A DNA stretch of 61,215 nt from CAG-488 sp051881315 (GCA_051881315.1 JBJEPQ010000002.1:1-61215), one strand, 5' to 3'. Shown: positions 50,512 to 60,081, counted from the first letter of the stretch. Numbers and translations: made by a program. Notes: a model not told the origin generated them from the sequence alone.

Positions 50512-52095
50512 ATGAGTGACGAAAACAGATATTATGAAAACACGGAAAACTCGGAGCCTGCCGAGAATTTTGCCTCTGATCCGCAGACTCAGCAGACCTA
50601 TACCGATCCCGCAGCAGAGCCGGCGCAATCCGGGTACAGTGAACCTCGGCAGACTGAGCCGGCATATAACAACAACTATAACGACTTCAGCCGATACAAT
50701 GACGGGGTGGCAGATGAACCCAAGGAGCCGCCTTACAGCCCCTACAATTCGCAGCCCTATCACACAGATAATTCGGGAACGTCACAGACAAATGATTATT
50801 ATACTCAGCAGTATCAGAAAACGGTCAATTCAACTGTCGAAAAGAAGAAAAAGAGCAAGGGCTTTAAAGGCTTCCTGATTGCCCTTGCCGCAGTTGTGGT
50901 TTGCGTTGCCGTTGTGCTCGGAGTTTATTCGCTGGTATCGAAAAGAGAGAGCAAGGTCGAAGCCGGAGATAATACGCAGATTACTCTCAACGAAACTCCG
51001 ACGGTCAAAAAGACGTCGTCAATTCCTACCAGCGAGGAAATAGCGGCTAAGGCGGAGAAGTTCAATGTGGGTATCAAGCTCTACGGACAGTCGCAGTCGA
51101 TATTCTCGTCTTCATCACAGAACTCACTTGTCGGTGAGGGATCGGGTATTGTAATGGGCGTTGACAGCTCAAAGAAATACACATATATTGTAACCTGCGC
51201 CCACGTTATCAGTGCGGTCAAGACTTCGGGTTACACGATGACGGTCACGGATTATCAGGGCAACAGCTATGACGGTATCCTCGTCGGCTACGATTCAAAG
51301 ACAGACGTCGGTGTTATCAAGATTGAAAAAACAGGACTTGTTGCCGCTGAATTCGGCGATTCGACAACTCTGAAAAAAGGTCAGACCGTTTACGCTATCG
51401 GTAATCCGGGCGGCTCGGAATTTTTCGGATCCTTCACACAGGGTATGGTTTCGGCGATCGACAGACCGATAAGCAGCGAGAGCGGATACGAGATGAAGTG
51501 TATTCAGCACACAACGCCGATCAATTCAGGCAATTCGGGCGGCGCGCTGATGAATGAATACGGTCAGGTTATCGGAATCAACTCCTCTAAGATCGTAAGC
51601 ACAGGATATGAGGGAATGGCATTCGCAATTCCTATCTCCGACGCTAAGGAGATCATAGACGATATAATCGCAAACGGATATGTTACCAACAGACCTAAGC
51701 TTGGTATCTCCTACGCTGCGGCTGAAAAGTATCAGCAGTACGCAATGGTCGTCAAGCTCAAGGATCTGCCGAGCGGATCGCTTGTTATCGCTTCAATAAA
51801 CAGCGACAGCTCCCTTGCAAACAGCAAGGCAAAGGTCGGCGATCTCATTACGGCGGTCAACGGCGAGGATCTTGACACGGCGGACGTGCTCCTTGACAAG
51901 ATCGAGAACGGCAAGGTCGGCGATAAACTGAAGCTTGAGCTTTGCAGGATCAATTCCGATTATTCGATCGACACCTTTACCGTTGAAGCAACCCTCGTTG
52001 AGGACAAGGGCAATTCAAACGAGACCGAAACCACGACTGAGAGCCAGATGCAGGGCGGTTACGACTGGGGAGATTTCTTCGGAAACGGATATTGA
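50512..52095 (+). CDS. HtrA/DegP-type membrane serine protease
   Basis: A quality-control protease of the outer membrane face. The 527-residue protein starts with about 110 disordered residues rich in Glu, Tyr, Pro and Gln, facing the cytoplasm. One membrane segment (about 122-144) follows. The trypsin-like domain has H231 (TCAHVIS), D265 (KTDVGVIK) and S342 (NSGNSGGAL). A PDZ domain covers about 390-500, and the C-terminus is Gly/Thr rich. AGGAGGAATAATT precedes the ATG. It is downstream of the two-component genes, so it is the probable target of that system. Confidence 0.93.
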   Translation: MSDENRYYENTENSEPAENFASDPQTQQTYTDPAAEPAQSGYSEPRQTEPAYNNNYNDFSRYNDGVADEPKEPPYSPYNSQPYHTDNSGTSQTNDYYTQQYQKTVNSTVEKKKKSKGFKGFLIALAAVVVCVAVVLGVYSLVSKRESKVEAGDNTQITLNETPTVKKTSSIPTSEEIAAKAEKFNVGIKLYGQSQSIFSSSSQNSLVGEGSGIVMGVDSSKKYTYIVTCAHVISAVKTSGYTMTVTDYQGNSYDGILVGYDSKTDVGVIKIEKTGLVAAEFGDSTTLKKGQTVYAIGNPGGSEFFGSFTQGMVSAIDRPISSESGYEMKCIQHTTPINSGNSGGALMNEYGQVIGINSSKIVSTGYEGMAFAIPISDAKEIIDDIIANGYVTNRPKLGISYAAAEKYQQYAMVVKLKDLPSGSLVIASINSDSSLANSKAKVGDLITAVNGEDLDTADVLLDKIENGKVGDKLKLELCRINSDYSIDTFTVEATLVEDKGNSNETETTTESQMQGGYDWGDFFGNGY

Positions 52096-52120
52096 TAAAC
52101 TAAAAATTACGGTTTTTTCA

Positions 52121-52152
52121 AGGAAGCTCGGCTTTATTTGCCGGGCTTCTTT
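52121..52152 (+). terminator. Intrinsic terminator of htrA
   Basis: GGAAGCTCGGC and GCCGGGCTTC pair around TTTATTT, with a T-rich run after it. The next 330 bases to 52483 are AT-rich. I see no gene, clear promoter or repeat there. Confidence 0.8.
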
Positions 52153-52483
52153 CTATTGGTGAAAATGACAAGGGTTTTCCAAAATATAGTGCCGAACCGA
52201 CTGTTTTTTGCTTTTTTTCTCAATATTTGGTGATTTTACACAAGGGATATTTTTTGCGAAAAATGGTATTGTTTAGTCATTTTTTATAAAATTATTTTTC
52301 TTTCAGCCTGATTTTGAAAAGATTTTTCAAAAAATATGCTCAAAAGGGTTGAAAAATTCTTTTGAATTGTGTAAAATGTATATGTTTAGATTGGCATTTT
52401 GTATAAACCTACCTAAAAATGATCCTGTCGGTCATTTTGAAATGCGAATGATGAAGTGAAAAACAATCACGAGGAGAGATAAT

Positions 52484-53569
52484 ATGTCAAACAGACTTTT
52501 CCAAGGCGTTATCCATCAGATGAGGGGCGCAATCGACAGAACAATCGGTATTATTGATGAGACGGGCACGATCATCTCGTGCAGCGAGCTCGGAAGAATC
52601 GGCGAGATAGTGTCAACTGCTGCTGCAAGCGCATTTATGGACACGGAGGCATGCGTCGTTGACGGATGCACCTACAAGACCTTCGGCAATCAGATCCATC
52701 CCGAATATGCGGTTTTCGTTGACGGCGATGACGAGCTTGCCGAGAAGTACACCAATATCAGCGCCGTTGCACTCAGCAATCTCAAGCAGTATTTTGACGA
52801 GAAGTACGACAGGAACAATTTCATCAAGAACGTTATTCTTGACAATATTCTTCCCGGAGATATCTATCTCAAGGCTCGCGAGCTTCGTTTTAACAACGAT
52901 GCAACCCGTGCCGTACTGCTTATCAGAATCCCGAACCAGACAGACGTTTCCGCTTTCGACATCATCCAGAATCTTTTCCCGGACAAGTCCAAGGATTTCG
53001 TTATCAGCATCAACGAAAACGACATTGCACTTGTTAAGGAGGTTAAGAGCAATATCGAGTCCAAGGATCTCGAAAAGCTTGCACGCTCCATTGCGGACTC
53101 CCTTTCAACCGAGCTTTATGTTCACGCCGTGATCGGTATAGGAACAACGGTTGCAGGAATCAAGGAGCTTGCACGTTCCTTCAAGGAGGCTCAGATCTCT
53201 CTTGAGGTCGGCAAGGTTTTCGACAACGAGAAAACGATCGTCAGCTACGACAGCCTCGGCATCGCAAGGCTTATCTACCAGCTCCCGACAACTCTTTGCG
53301 AGCTGTTCCTGCGTGAGGTTTTCAAGCGCGGCTCTATCGAAAGTCTGGATCAGGAAACCCTGTTCACTATTCAGAAGTTCTTTGAAAACAACCTTAATGT
53401 CAGTGAAACTTCAAGAAAACTGTTTGTTCACAGAAACACTCTCGTTTACCGCCTTGAGAAGATCAAGAAAATTACGGGACTTGATCTCAGAGAGTTTGAC
53501 GACGCTATCGTATTCAAAGTCGCTCTTATGGTAAAGAGATATCTTGATGCCAATCCGATCAAATACTGA
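52484..53569 (+). CDS. PucR/CdaR-type helix-turn-helix regulator
   Basis: A 361-residue probable transcription factor. The N-terminal 100 residues hold a sensor-like domain (IGIIDETGTIISCSE). A middle region resembling a degenerate GGDEF/CdaR module (about 135-260) follows. The C-terminal PucR-type HTH has NLNVSETSRKLFVHRNTLVY followed by RLEKIKKITGLDLRE. GAGGAGAG precedes the ATG. It ends 22 bases before ftsE, so it may be cotranscribed with, and perhaps control, the ftsEX-envC genes. The effector is unknown. Confidence 0.82.
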   Translation: MSNRLFQGVIHQMRGAIDRTIGIIDETGTIISCSELGRIGEIVSTAAASAFMDTEACVVDGCTYKTFGNQIHPEYAVFVDGDDELAEKYTNISAVALSNLKQYFDEKYDRNNFIKNVILDNILPGDIYLKARELRFNNDATRAVLLIRIPNQTDVSAFDIIQNLFPDKSKDFVISINENDIALVKEVKSNIESKDLEKLARSIADSLSTELYVHAVIGIGTTVAGIKELARSFKEAQISLEVGKVFDNEKTIVSYDSLGIARLIYQLPTTLCELFLREVFKRGSIESLDQETLFTIQKFFENNLNVSETSRKLFVHRNTLVYRLEKIKKITGLDLREFDDAIVFKVALMVKRYLDANPIKY

Positions 53570-53591
53570 TGCTATTAAGGACAGATAGAAA

Positions 53592-54470
53592 ATGATTGAT
53601 TTCAAAAACGTATCCAAGGTTTACGATAACGGAACCAAGGCTCTGAGCAATGTCAATATACATATTGACAAGGGAGAGTTCGTTTTCGTTGTCGGAGCTT
53701 CGGGAGCGGGAAAAAGTACGTTTCTCAAGCTCATTATGCGTGAGGAGGTCGCCTCATCGGGTTCTATCGTAATCAAGGGCTACAACCTCAACGAGATGAA
53801 GAAAAAGAAAATACCGTATTTCCGCAGGAATATGGGTATTGTTTTCCAGGATTTCCGTCTTATTCCGACCATGACCGTCTATGACAACGTTGCGTTCGCA
53901 ATGCGAGTTGTCGGCGCCCGTGAAAAGGACATCAGAAAAAGAGTGCCTTATGTTATAAATATTGTCGGTCTTTCGGCAAAGGCGAGAAACTATCCTAACG
54001 AGCTTTCGGGCGGCGAACAGCAGAGAGTTGCTCTTGCCCGTGCGCTTGCAAATAACGCAGATATTATTATTGCCGACGAGCCTACGGGCAACGTCGATCC
54101 GCAGATGTCTCTTGAAATCGTCGAGCTTCTTACAAGGCTGAACGAGGCGGGCACAACCGTTATAATGGTTACCCATGCCCACGATCTTGTCAAGAAATTT
54201 GACAAGCGTGTTATCACCCTTGAGGGCGGCGAGGTCGTTGCCGACGGTATGATAGAGAACGGAGAGCTTCCTGTTCAGTCGGCGGCTCACCTCAACCTTG
54301 AAAAGAAAACAATGGAGGAGAAATATTCCTCCAAGGAGGAACAGCCCAAGACCGAGGAAAAGGAAGAAGCGGTTGATGAGGAGTTCCTGGATGCAATAAT
54401 CAGCGACACGGATTCTTACCGTATCTATATCGAACAGGACAACGCAAAGAAGGACGGTGAGGATCAGTGA
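53592..54470 (+). CDS. ftsE: Cell-division ATP-binding protein FtsE with acidic C-terminal extension
   Basis: ATPase of the FtsEX complex, which gates cell-wall hydrolases. The first 225 residues are a normal ABC domain: Walker A GASGAGKST, FQDFRLIPTMTVYDNVAFAM, signature LSGGEQQR, Walker B IIIADEPTGNVD and the switch THAHD. The last 65 residues (from about 228) are a Glu/Lys-rich extension not found in typical FtsE of about 228 residues. Its stop overlaps ftsX by four bases. Confidence 0.95.
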   Translation: MIDFKNVSKVYDNGTKALSNVNIHIDKGEFVFVVGASGAGKSTFLKLIMREEVASSGSIVIKGYNLNEMKKKKIPYFRRNMGIVFQDFRLIPTMTVYDNVAFAMRVVGAREKDIRKRVPYVINIVGLSAKARNYPNELSGGEQQRVALARALANNADIIIADEPTGNVDPQMSLEIVELLTRLNEAGTTVIMVTHAHDLVKKFDKRVITLEGGEVVADGMIENGELPVQSAAHLNLEKKTMEEKYSSKEEQPKTEEKEEAVDEEFLDAIISDTDSYRIYIEQDNAKKDGEDQ

Positions 54471-55396
54471 AGAAAAGAAGAGGCCGTATAGGCTATCTGA
54501 CAAAAGAGGGCTTCCGAAATATCAGGGTTAATCACCTTATGTCCATCGCTTCAATCGCCGTGCTGATGTCCTGCCTTGTTATGATGGGTGCGGCATTTAT
54601 GGTCATTGTCAATGTCAACAATGTTATGAGCGAGATTGAAAGTCAGAACGTTGTTATGGTGTATCTCAAGGACGAGGTGCAGGGCGAAGCCATTACCGAA
54701 TTGCGTGAAAAGATCACGCTTATGCAGAATGTTAAAAAGTGTGAGTTTGTCGATAAAGAAACCGCCTTCAAACAGCAGTTGGAGGAGCTGGACACGGACG
54801 CAACTTACTTTGAGGGAGTTGACAACCCTCTGCCCGATCTATTTAAGGTTTCAGTCAGCGATATGACGAAGTTTGACAAGACGGTCGCTGAGCTTAAAAC
54901 GCTCGTCGGAGTTGACAGCGTTCGTGACAACAGAGAAATCGCACAGACGCTTGTTAAGATTCGACAGACTATTTTCTATGTAAGTATCGGCGTAATTGCC
55001 GTTCTGCTTCTCATTTCTCTGTTCATTATTGCAAATACAGTCCGTATCACGATGTACAGCAGAAGACTTGAGATAAATATTATGAAATCCGTAGGAGCAA
55101 CAAACTGGTTCATACGCTGGCCGTTTATGGTTGAGGGTATGGTGCTCGGTGCGATATCGGGTATTCTTTCCCTGGCGGTTGTCTGGGGACTGTACAGGCT
55201 TGTTCAGCCTTCTGTATCGTCTATGCTCACAATGGTAAGCAGAGGCTTTACAACAGTATCCTTCCTCGATTATGCAGTATACATTCTTGTTGCTTTCCTC
55301 GTGATAGGAATTGTTTCGGGCGGTATCGGAAGCCTTATTTCCATACAGAAATACCTGAAAGAACGCGGAGGAGTTGTGTATGAAGAAACTGAATAA
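54467..55396 (+). CDS. ftsX: Cell-division permease-like protein FtsX
   Basis: Membrane partner of FtsE that transmits ATP hydrolysis to an extracellular hydrolase regulator. The 309-residue protein has a first membrane segment at about 22-45, the extracellular loop domain (about 50-165) with VVMVYLKDEV, and three more segments with the LEINIMKSVGATNWFIRWPF motif. The GTG start at 54467 overlaps the ftsE stop. The last 17 bases overlap the start of the EnvC-like gene. Confidence 0.95.
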   Translation: MKKRRGRIGYLTKEGFRNIRVNHLMSIASIAVLMSCLVMMGAAFMVIVNVNNVMSEIESQNVVMVYLKDEVQGEAITELREKITLMQNVKKCEFVDKETAFKQQLEELDTDATYFEGVDNPLPDLFKVSVSDMTKFDKTVAELKTLVGVDSVRDNREIAQTLVKIRQTIFYVSIGVIAVLLLISLFIIANTVRITMYSRRLEINIMKSVGATNWFIRWPFMVEGMVLGAISGILSLAVVWGLYRLVQPSVSSMLTMVSRGFTTVSFLDYAVYILVAFLVIGIVSGGIGSLISIQKYLKERGGVVYEETE

Positions 55397-56687
55397 AATA
55401 ATTTCACTTGTTTTGAGCGCAGCTTTTGTTTTTGCTTCTTTTATGTGGTCGGCACCGAAAGCGGAGGCGAAAACACTTTCTTCGCTCAGGGACGAGTATG
55501 CCGAAATTGAGGATAAGGTTGCCGAGAGCGAGGAAAAGATCAAGGAGCTTGAAAGTCAGCAGGCAGATCAGACGGAGATTGTTTCCGCTCTCAATATCCA
55601 GCTTGCAAAGCTCAATCAGGAGCGTGAGAATATAACCGCTCAGAAGGATCTCATCAGCGAAGATATCGGCAAGACCGAGGCGAAAATAACCGACCTCAAC
55701 AATGAGATTGCAGAGCTTGACGCAAAGATTGCCGCAAAGGATAAAGAGATTGACGACACGGTCGAGCTTTTCTGCGACAGAATGAGAGCAAATTATATGG
55801 CGGGCGAGACCTCTGTTCTTGAGATCTTTATGTCCTCATCGGATCTGTCGAGCTTTCTCAACCGTCTTGAAATGTTCCGCCGAGTTACCGAGAACGATCA
55901 GGATCTTGTAAACAAGCTCAAGAATGAGATAGACGAGATCAAGAAGATGCAGGAGGAGCTTGAAGAAAAGAAAGCGGCACTCCAGAAAGAAAAGACGGAG
56001 CTTGAAAGTAAGAGAGCCGATCTTCAGGCAACGGAGGACGACCTGACCGCAACCCACAACACGATCAAGGAGAAAACCGAGGAGGTTGAAGCCAAGCTCA
56101 AGGCTTTGAACGCTCAGACTCAGGATCTCAAGGTTTCAATAAGCGAGTACAATTCCAAGATGGAAAGGATTGACAGCGAAATTAAAAAAGCGATCGCTGA
56201 AGCCAATCAGTCTTCGGGAGGATCATCAGGTAGCAGCAGTAACGGAAGTATGAATTCCAATGTCAGCGCAAGCGGATTTGCGTGGCCGCTTCCGTACAGC
56301 GGAGTTTATCTCAGCTCTTATTACGGCTACCGTTATCACCCGATTACGGGCGAATATAAGTACCACAGCGGAATTGATATTTCAATGAGCGACGCTTACG
56401 GCAAGAATATTGTCGCAACGAAAGACGGTACCGTTATCCTTTCCTCACCTGAAAGCGAGAACAGTACAGGCTACGGAAGCTATATCATCATTGACCACGG
56501 CGGCGGATACACTTCGCTCTACGGCCATTGCAGTCAGCTTTTAGTTTCCAGAGGACAGACGGTTAAGAGAGGTCAGATAATTGCAAAGGTCGGCAGTACT
56601 GGCTGGTCAACCGGACCGCATCTCCATTTTGAGATCAGATACTACGGCGACACGGTCGATCCCCTCGATTATGTTTCATTGCCGTAA
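55380..56687 (+). CDS. EnvC/PcsB-like coiled-coil protein with M23 peptidase domain
   Basis: Exported partner of FtsEX that cuts, or activates cutting of, septal peptidoglycan. The 435-residue protein has a signal peptide (residues 1-30), a long coiled coil (about 33-275), a Ser/Gly linker and a LytM/M23 domain. The zinc ligands are present: H329 and D333 in HSGID, then H414 and H416 in GPHLHFEI. It is therefore likely active, unlike E. coli EnvC. The ATG at 55380 follows GGAGGAG inside ftsX, giving coupled translation. Confidence 0.93.
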   Translation: MKKLNKIISLVLSAAFVFASFMWSAPKAEAKTLSSLRDEYAEIEDKVAESEEKIKELESQQADQTEIVSALNIQLAKLNQERENITAQKDLISEDIGKTEAKITDLNNEIAELDAKIAAKDKEIDDTVELFCDRMRANYMAGETSVLEIFMSSSDLSSFLNRLEMFRRVTENDQDLVNKLKNEIDEIKKMQEELEEKKAALQKEKTELESKRADLQATEDDLTATHNTIKEKTEEVEAKLKALNAQTQDLKVSISEYNSKMERIDSEIKKAIAEANQSSGGSSGSSSNGSMNSNVSASGFAWPLPYSGVYLSSYYGYRYHPITGEYKYHSGIDISMSDAYGKNIVATKDGTVILSSPESENSTGYGSYIIIDHGGGYTSLYGHCSQLLVSRGQTVKRGQIIAKVGSTGWSTGPHLHFEIRYYGDTVDPLDYVSLP

Positions 56688-56701
56688 AACTGAATAAATT
56701 T

Positions 56702-56743
56702 ATCAAGCCCATCGGGAATTAACCGACGGGCTTGATTTTTTTA
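56702..56743 (+). terminator. Intrinsic terminator of the ftsEX operon
   Basis: ATCAAGCCC and GGGCTTGAT form the stem with CGG/CCG inside, followed by seven T residues. Confidence 0.92.
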
Positions 56744-56805
56744 CGTTATCAAAATTTCTTTTGTAAGTGGAGGCTTATATGGTTGATGCAGAATTTTATT
56801 TTTTC

Positions 56806-57006
56806 TCGTCTAAAGTCTAATTTCTAAAATCTAAAGTCTATTTTGCCTTCCCCTTGAGGGGAAGGTGCCGAGGAACGAGGCGGATGAGGTGTATAATTAG
56901 ACGTTAGACTTTAGATATTAGATTTTAGACATTTGATTTTCAAATTTCGATGAAACTTTTCGGCTCCCTTGTAAGGGAGCTGTCAGCGAAGCTGACTGAG
57001 GGATTG
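56806..57006. repeat. Composite intergenic repeat island
   Basis: GTCTAAAGTCTAATTTCTAA-type runs (56806-56842) and a matching set (56897-56932) flank a palindrome CCTTCCCCTTGAGGGGAAGG near 56851. A GGCTCCCTTGTAAGGGAGC unit near 56961 is followed by GTCAGCGAAGCTGACTGAGG. The same parts occur at 7083-7430. No gene is visible in this gap (56744-57100). Confidence 0.75.
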
Positions 57007-57100
57007 TCAAAAACTAAAGTTTATATTTATCTTTAATGTGGTTTATAAAAACTATAAATCCTTAACGTTCCGTTTGATGAGTTATTTTCGGACGATATAT

Positions 57101-57137
57101 AAAAAAGTGGCTGTCGCACTAAGCGATCGCCACCTTT
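57101..57137 (-). terminator. Terminator of rarA, CTGTCGCA-type
   Basis: GTGGCTGTCGC and GCGATCGCCAC form the stem, and the minus strand continues into six T residues. The loop side keeps the CTGTCGCACTAAGCGA string shared with the element at 19110. Confidence 0.85.
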
Positions 57138-57138
57138 T

Positions 57139-58410
57139 TCATTTCTTCCCTTTGACCTTATCCCAATACGCTTTGGCGGCCTGTTCCATTTTGTTGTCGC
57201 CGAACTCATAATATTTTGCGTTCTTTATTGCGTCGGGCAGGTATTGCTGATATGTCCAATGATTTTCGTAGTCATGGGGATAGATGTAAAACTGTCCCTT
57301 GTTCGGGTTGTCCTCGCCGTCAAAATGCTTGTTCTGAAGCTGACGGGGGATAGGTCCGCTTTTACCTTTTTGAATATCCGACATCGCCGAGTTAATTCCG
57401 TTGTATGCGGAGTTCGATTTCGGTGAGGTGCAGACGAGGACGACCGCATCGGCAAGAGGTATTCTTGCTTCGGGAAGTCCGACCATCATCGCCGCATCGA
57501 CCGCCGCTTTGACAATCGGAATTATCATCGGATAGGCAAGACCTACGTCCTCACAGGCGCAGACCATCAGTCTGCGGCAAGCCGAGGGCAGGTCGCCTGC
57601 GTCAAGAAGCCGTGCAAGGTAATGGAGAGCGGCGTCGGGATCTGAGCCGCGCATAGATTTCTGATAAGCGGAAACAATGTCATAGTGTTCGTCACCGTCA
57701 CGGTCATATTTCATTGCGCTTCGCTGTGTAAGCTCTCGGGCGGCTTCCGCTGTGATGTGTATAAAACCGTTTCCGTCGGGCTTTGTAGAAAGGGCGCAAA
57801 GCTCAACCGAGTTGATCGCCTTGCGGACGTCGCCGCCGCAGGCTGTGGAAATGTGCTTTATCGCCGCTTCGTCAACTCTGAATTTCAATCCACGCTTTTC
57901 TTCAAGATATTCGAACGCCCGATTGACCGCCGGCACGATCTCCGACGGCTCAACAGCCTTAAATTCAAAAACGGTGGAACGGCTGAGAATTGCGTTATAA
58001 ACATAGAAGTACGGATTTTCGGTCGTTGAGGCGATCAGCGTTATCGAGCCGACTTCGATATATTCAAGCAGGGTTTGCTGTTGCTTTTTGTTGAAATACT
58101 GGATCTCGTCAAGATAGAGCAGGATGCCGTTCGGCGCTTCAAAGGTATCGAGCTGAGCCACGATAGCCTTGATGTCCGCCGTGCCTGCTGTCGTTCCGTT
58201 GAGCTTGCAGAGCTTCCTGTCCGTTGCCTTTGCAATGATTGAAGCGACGGTCGTTTTGCCGACTCCCGACGGTCCGTAGAATATCATATTCGGCAGTTCG
58301 CCTGATTCTATTATGTTCCGCAGCGGCTTGTTTTCGCCGATCAGATGCCGCTGACCGACTACCTCATCGAGCGTCTGCGGTCTGAGCTGTTGAGCCAAGG
58401 GTATTGACAT
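57139..58410 (-). CDS. rarA: Replication-associated recombination protein A (AAA ATPase)
   Basis: Clamp-loader-like ATPase acting at stalled forks. The 423-residue protein begins PLAQQLRPQTLDEVVGQRHL, with Walker A GPSGVGKTT, Walker B LYLDEIQYFNKKQQ, sensor 1 STTENPYF, and C-terminal MgsA domains (KSMRGSDPDAALHYLARLL; RRLMVCACEDVGLA). GGAGGCGG precedes the ATG at 58410. It is monocistronic with its own promoter and terminator. Confidence 0.95.
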   Translation of the reverse strand: MSIPLAQQLRPQTLDEVVGQRHLIGENKPLRNIIESGELPNMIFYGPSGVGKTTVASIIAKATDRKLCKLNGTTAGTADIKAIVAQLDTFEAPNGILLYLDEIQYFNKKQQQTLLEYIEVGSITLIASTTENPYFYVYNAILSRSTVFEFKAVEPSEIVPAVNRAFEYLEEKRGLKFRVDEAAIKHISTACGGDVRKAINSVELCALSTKPDGNGFIHITAEAARELTQRSAMKYDRDGDEHYDIVSAYQKSMRGSDPDAALHYLARLLDAGDLPSACRRLMVCACEDVGLAYPMIIPIVKAAVDAAMMVGLPEARIPLADAVVLVCTSPKSNSAYNGINSAMSDIQKGKSGPIPRQLQNKHFDGEDNPNKGQFYIYPHDYENHWTYQQYLPDAIKNAKYYEFGDNKMEQAAKAYWDKVKGKK

Positions 58411-58432
58411 TGAACCGCCTCCTTTTCATATT

Positions 58433-58461
58433 ATTATATAATAAATCAATAAAATTTACAA
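58433..58461 (-). promoter_or_regulatory. Promoter of rarA
   Basis: Minus strand TTGTAA (58461-58456), 17-base spacer, TATAAT (58438-58433). Confidence 0.75.
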
Positions 58462-58478
58462 GGATAAAATGGCGGCGG

Positions 58479-58507
58479 TTGACTAATTGTTTATATTGTG
58501 ATATAAT
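58479..58507 (+). promoter_or_regulatory. Promoter of the CNNM/CorC gene
   Basis: TTGACT at 58479-58484, 17-base spacer, TATAAT at 58502-58507. Confidence 0.8.
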
Positions 58508-58545
58508 AACTAAAATTTTTTATAAACGAAAGGAGTTAGTCCACA

Positions 58546-59937
58546 ATGGATGACCCGGGCGGGATTATTCTCAAGCTGATTTTACTTTTAGTACTTATTT
58601 TAGTTAATGCATTTTTTGCAATGAGTGAAATGGCCATAATATCCCTCAATGACAATAAGATAGAAAAAATGGCGGAGGACGGCCACAAGAAAGCGAAACA
58701 GGTCGTTAAGCTGACGGAAAACTCCAGCAAGTTTCTGTCAACCATACAGATCGGCGTTACGCTTGCCGGATTTCTTACCTCTGCGAGTGCGTCGCAGACC
58801 TTTGCCGATATGATTGTTCGTGCTCTTGAGGGCACGGCGGTTTACAAAGCTCTCGGTGCAAGCGTGGTCAGCGGAATTTCGATCGTGCTTATCACCATTA
58901 TTATGTCTTATTTTTCCCTCGTCCTCGGCGAACTGACACCCAAGAAGATTGCAATGCAGGCACCCGAAAAGATTTCATTTAAAATTGTCGGAATACTGCT
59001 TTTCTTTTCAAAGATTTTTGCCCCGTTCGTCAAGGTGCTTTCCGTTTCGACAAACGCAATGGTAAGACTTTTCGGCTTCAATCCTCATGCCGACGAGGAA
59101 ACGCTGACTGAGGAAGAGATCAGAATGATGGTCGATGTCGGCGGCGAAAAGGGAGTTATCGAGGACGTTCAAAAGGAAATGATAAACAACATTTTCGAGT
59201 TTGACGACCTTGACGCAGGCGATATTATGACTCACCGAACCGATATGACGGCGGTTGATGTGAATGATCCTCTGACAGAGGTTGTTCAGACGGCCATTGA
59301 ATCGGGATATTCGAGAATCCCCGTTTTTGACGACGATCCCGACAATATAATCGGTATCATCTATGTTAAGGACTTGCTCAAATATATAGGAACGGATCTG
59401 CCGGAAAACGCAATGAAACTGATTATGCGTGATCCGATGTATGTTCCCGAATCCAAGAGCTGCGGCGACCTGTTCAAGGAAATGACGGGCAACCACACTC
59501 AGATGGCTGTCGTTGTTGACGAATACGGTGGAACGGCGGGCATCGTAACTCTTGAGGATATCGTTGAGGCGATCGTCGGCAATATTCAGGACGAATACGA
59601 CGACGAGGAGGAGGAAATCTCCAAAATCAACGAAACCACGTTTACGATTGACGGCTTGACGGCTATCGACGAGCTTGACGAGATAATCGGCAAGGAGCTT
59701 CCCGAGGGCGACTACGACACCGTAGCAGGATATATAATAAGCCGTCTCGGCTATCTTCCCAAGGAGGGAGAGCATAACGAGGTTATGTTCGAGAACATCA
59801 AGTTCACCGTCCTTGAGGTCGAAAACAGGCGTATTGAGAAAGTTAGAGTTGAAATTCTTCCCGTTGAGGATAACGACGACGAGGACGATGACGACGACAG
59901 AAAAGGCTCAAGAAGCAAGGATAAAGAAAAAGAATAA
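58546..59937 (+). CDS. CNNM/CorC-family (hemolysin C-like) membrane protein
   Basis: Probable magnesium/cation efflux or sensor protein. The 463-residue protein has a CNNM (DUF21) domain with about four membrane segments (residues 1-190; SEMAIISLND, LGELTPKKIAM), paired CBS domains (about 215-345; HRTDMTAV, SRIPVFDDDPDNIIGI, VVVDEYGGTAGIVTLEDI) and a CorC_HlyC domain (about 350-440). The tail is extremely acidic, then basic. GAAAGGAG precedes the ATG. The hemolysin name is historical. Confidence 0.92.
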   Translation: MDDPGGIILKLILLLVLILVNAFFAMSEMAIISLNDNKIEKMAEDGHKKAKQVVKLTENSSKFLSTIQIGVTLAGFLTSASASQTFADMIVRALEGTAVYKALGASVVSGISIVLITIIMSYFSLVLGELTPKKIAMQAPEKISFKIVGILLFFSKIFAPFVKVLSVSTNAMVRLFGFNPHADEETLTEEEIRMMVDVGGEKGVIEDVQKEMINNIFEFDDLDAGDIMTHRTDMTAVDVNDPLTEVVQTAIESGYSRIPVFDDDPDNIIGIIYVKDLLKYIGTDLPENAMKLIMRDPMYVPESKSCGDLFKEMTGNHTQMAVVVDEYGGTAGIVTLEDIVEAIVGNIQDEYDDEEEEISKINETTFTIDGLTAIDELDEIIGKELPEGDYDTVAGYIISRLGYLPKEGEHNEVMFENIKFTVLEVENRRIEKVRVEILPVEDNDDEDDDDDRKGSRSKDKEKE

Positions 59938-59942
59938 AAAAT

Positions 59943-59975
59943 AGCGTGCCGATCTGCTCGGTACGCTGTTTTTGA
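59943..59975 (+). terminator. Intrinsic terminator of the CNNM/CorC gene
   Basis: AGCGTGCCGA and TCGGTACGCT pair around TCTGC and are followed by GTTTTTG. Confidence 0.88.
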
Positions 59976-60081
59976 TGAAAAATTTTTATAAATTATTAGC
60001 GAGAAAAACATATGAAAAACGGAGAAAAAACGAGCATACGGGAGTTCGTGAATGATAAATTAAAAAATCGAGAAAAAAGTC

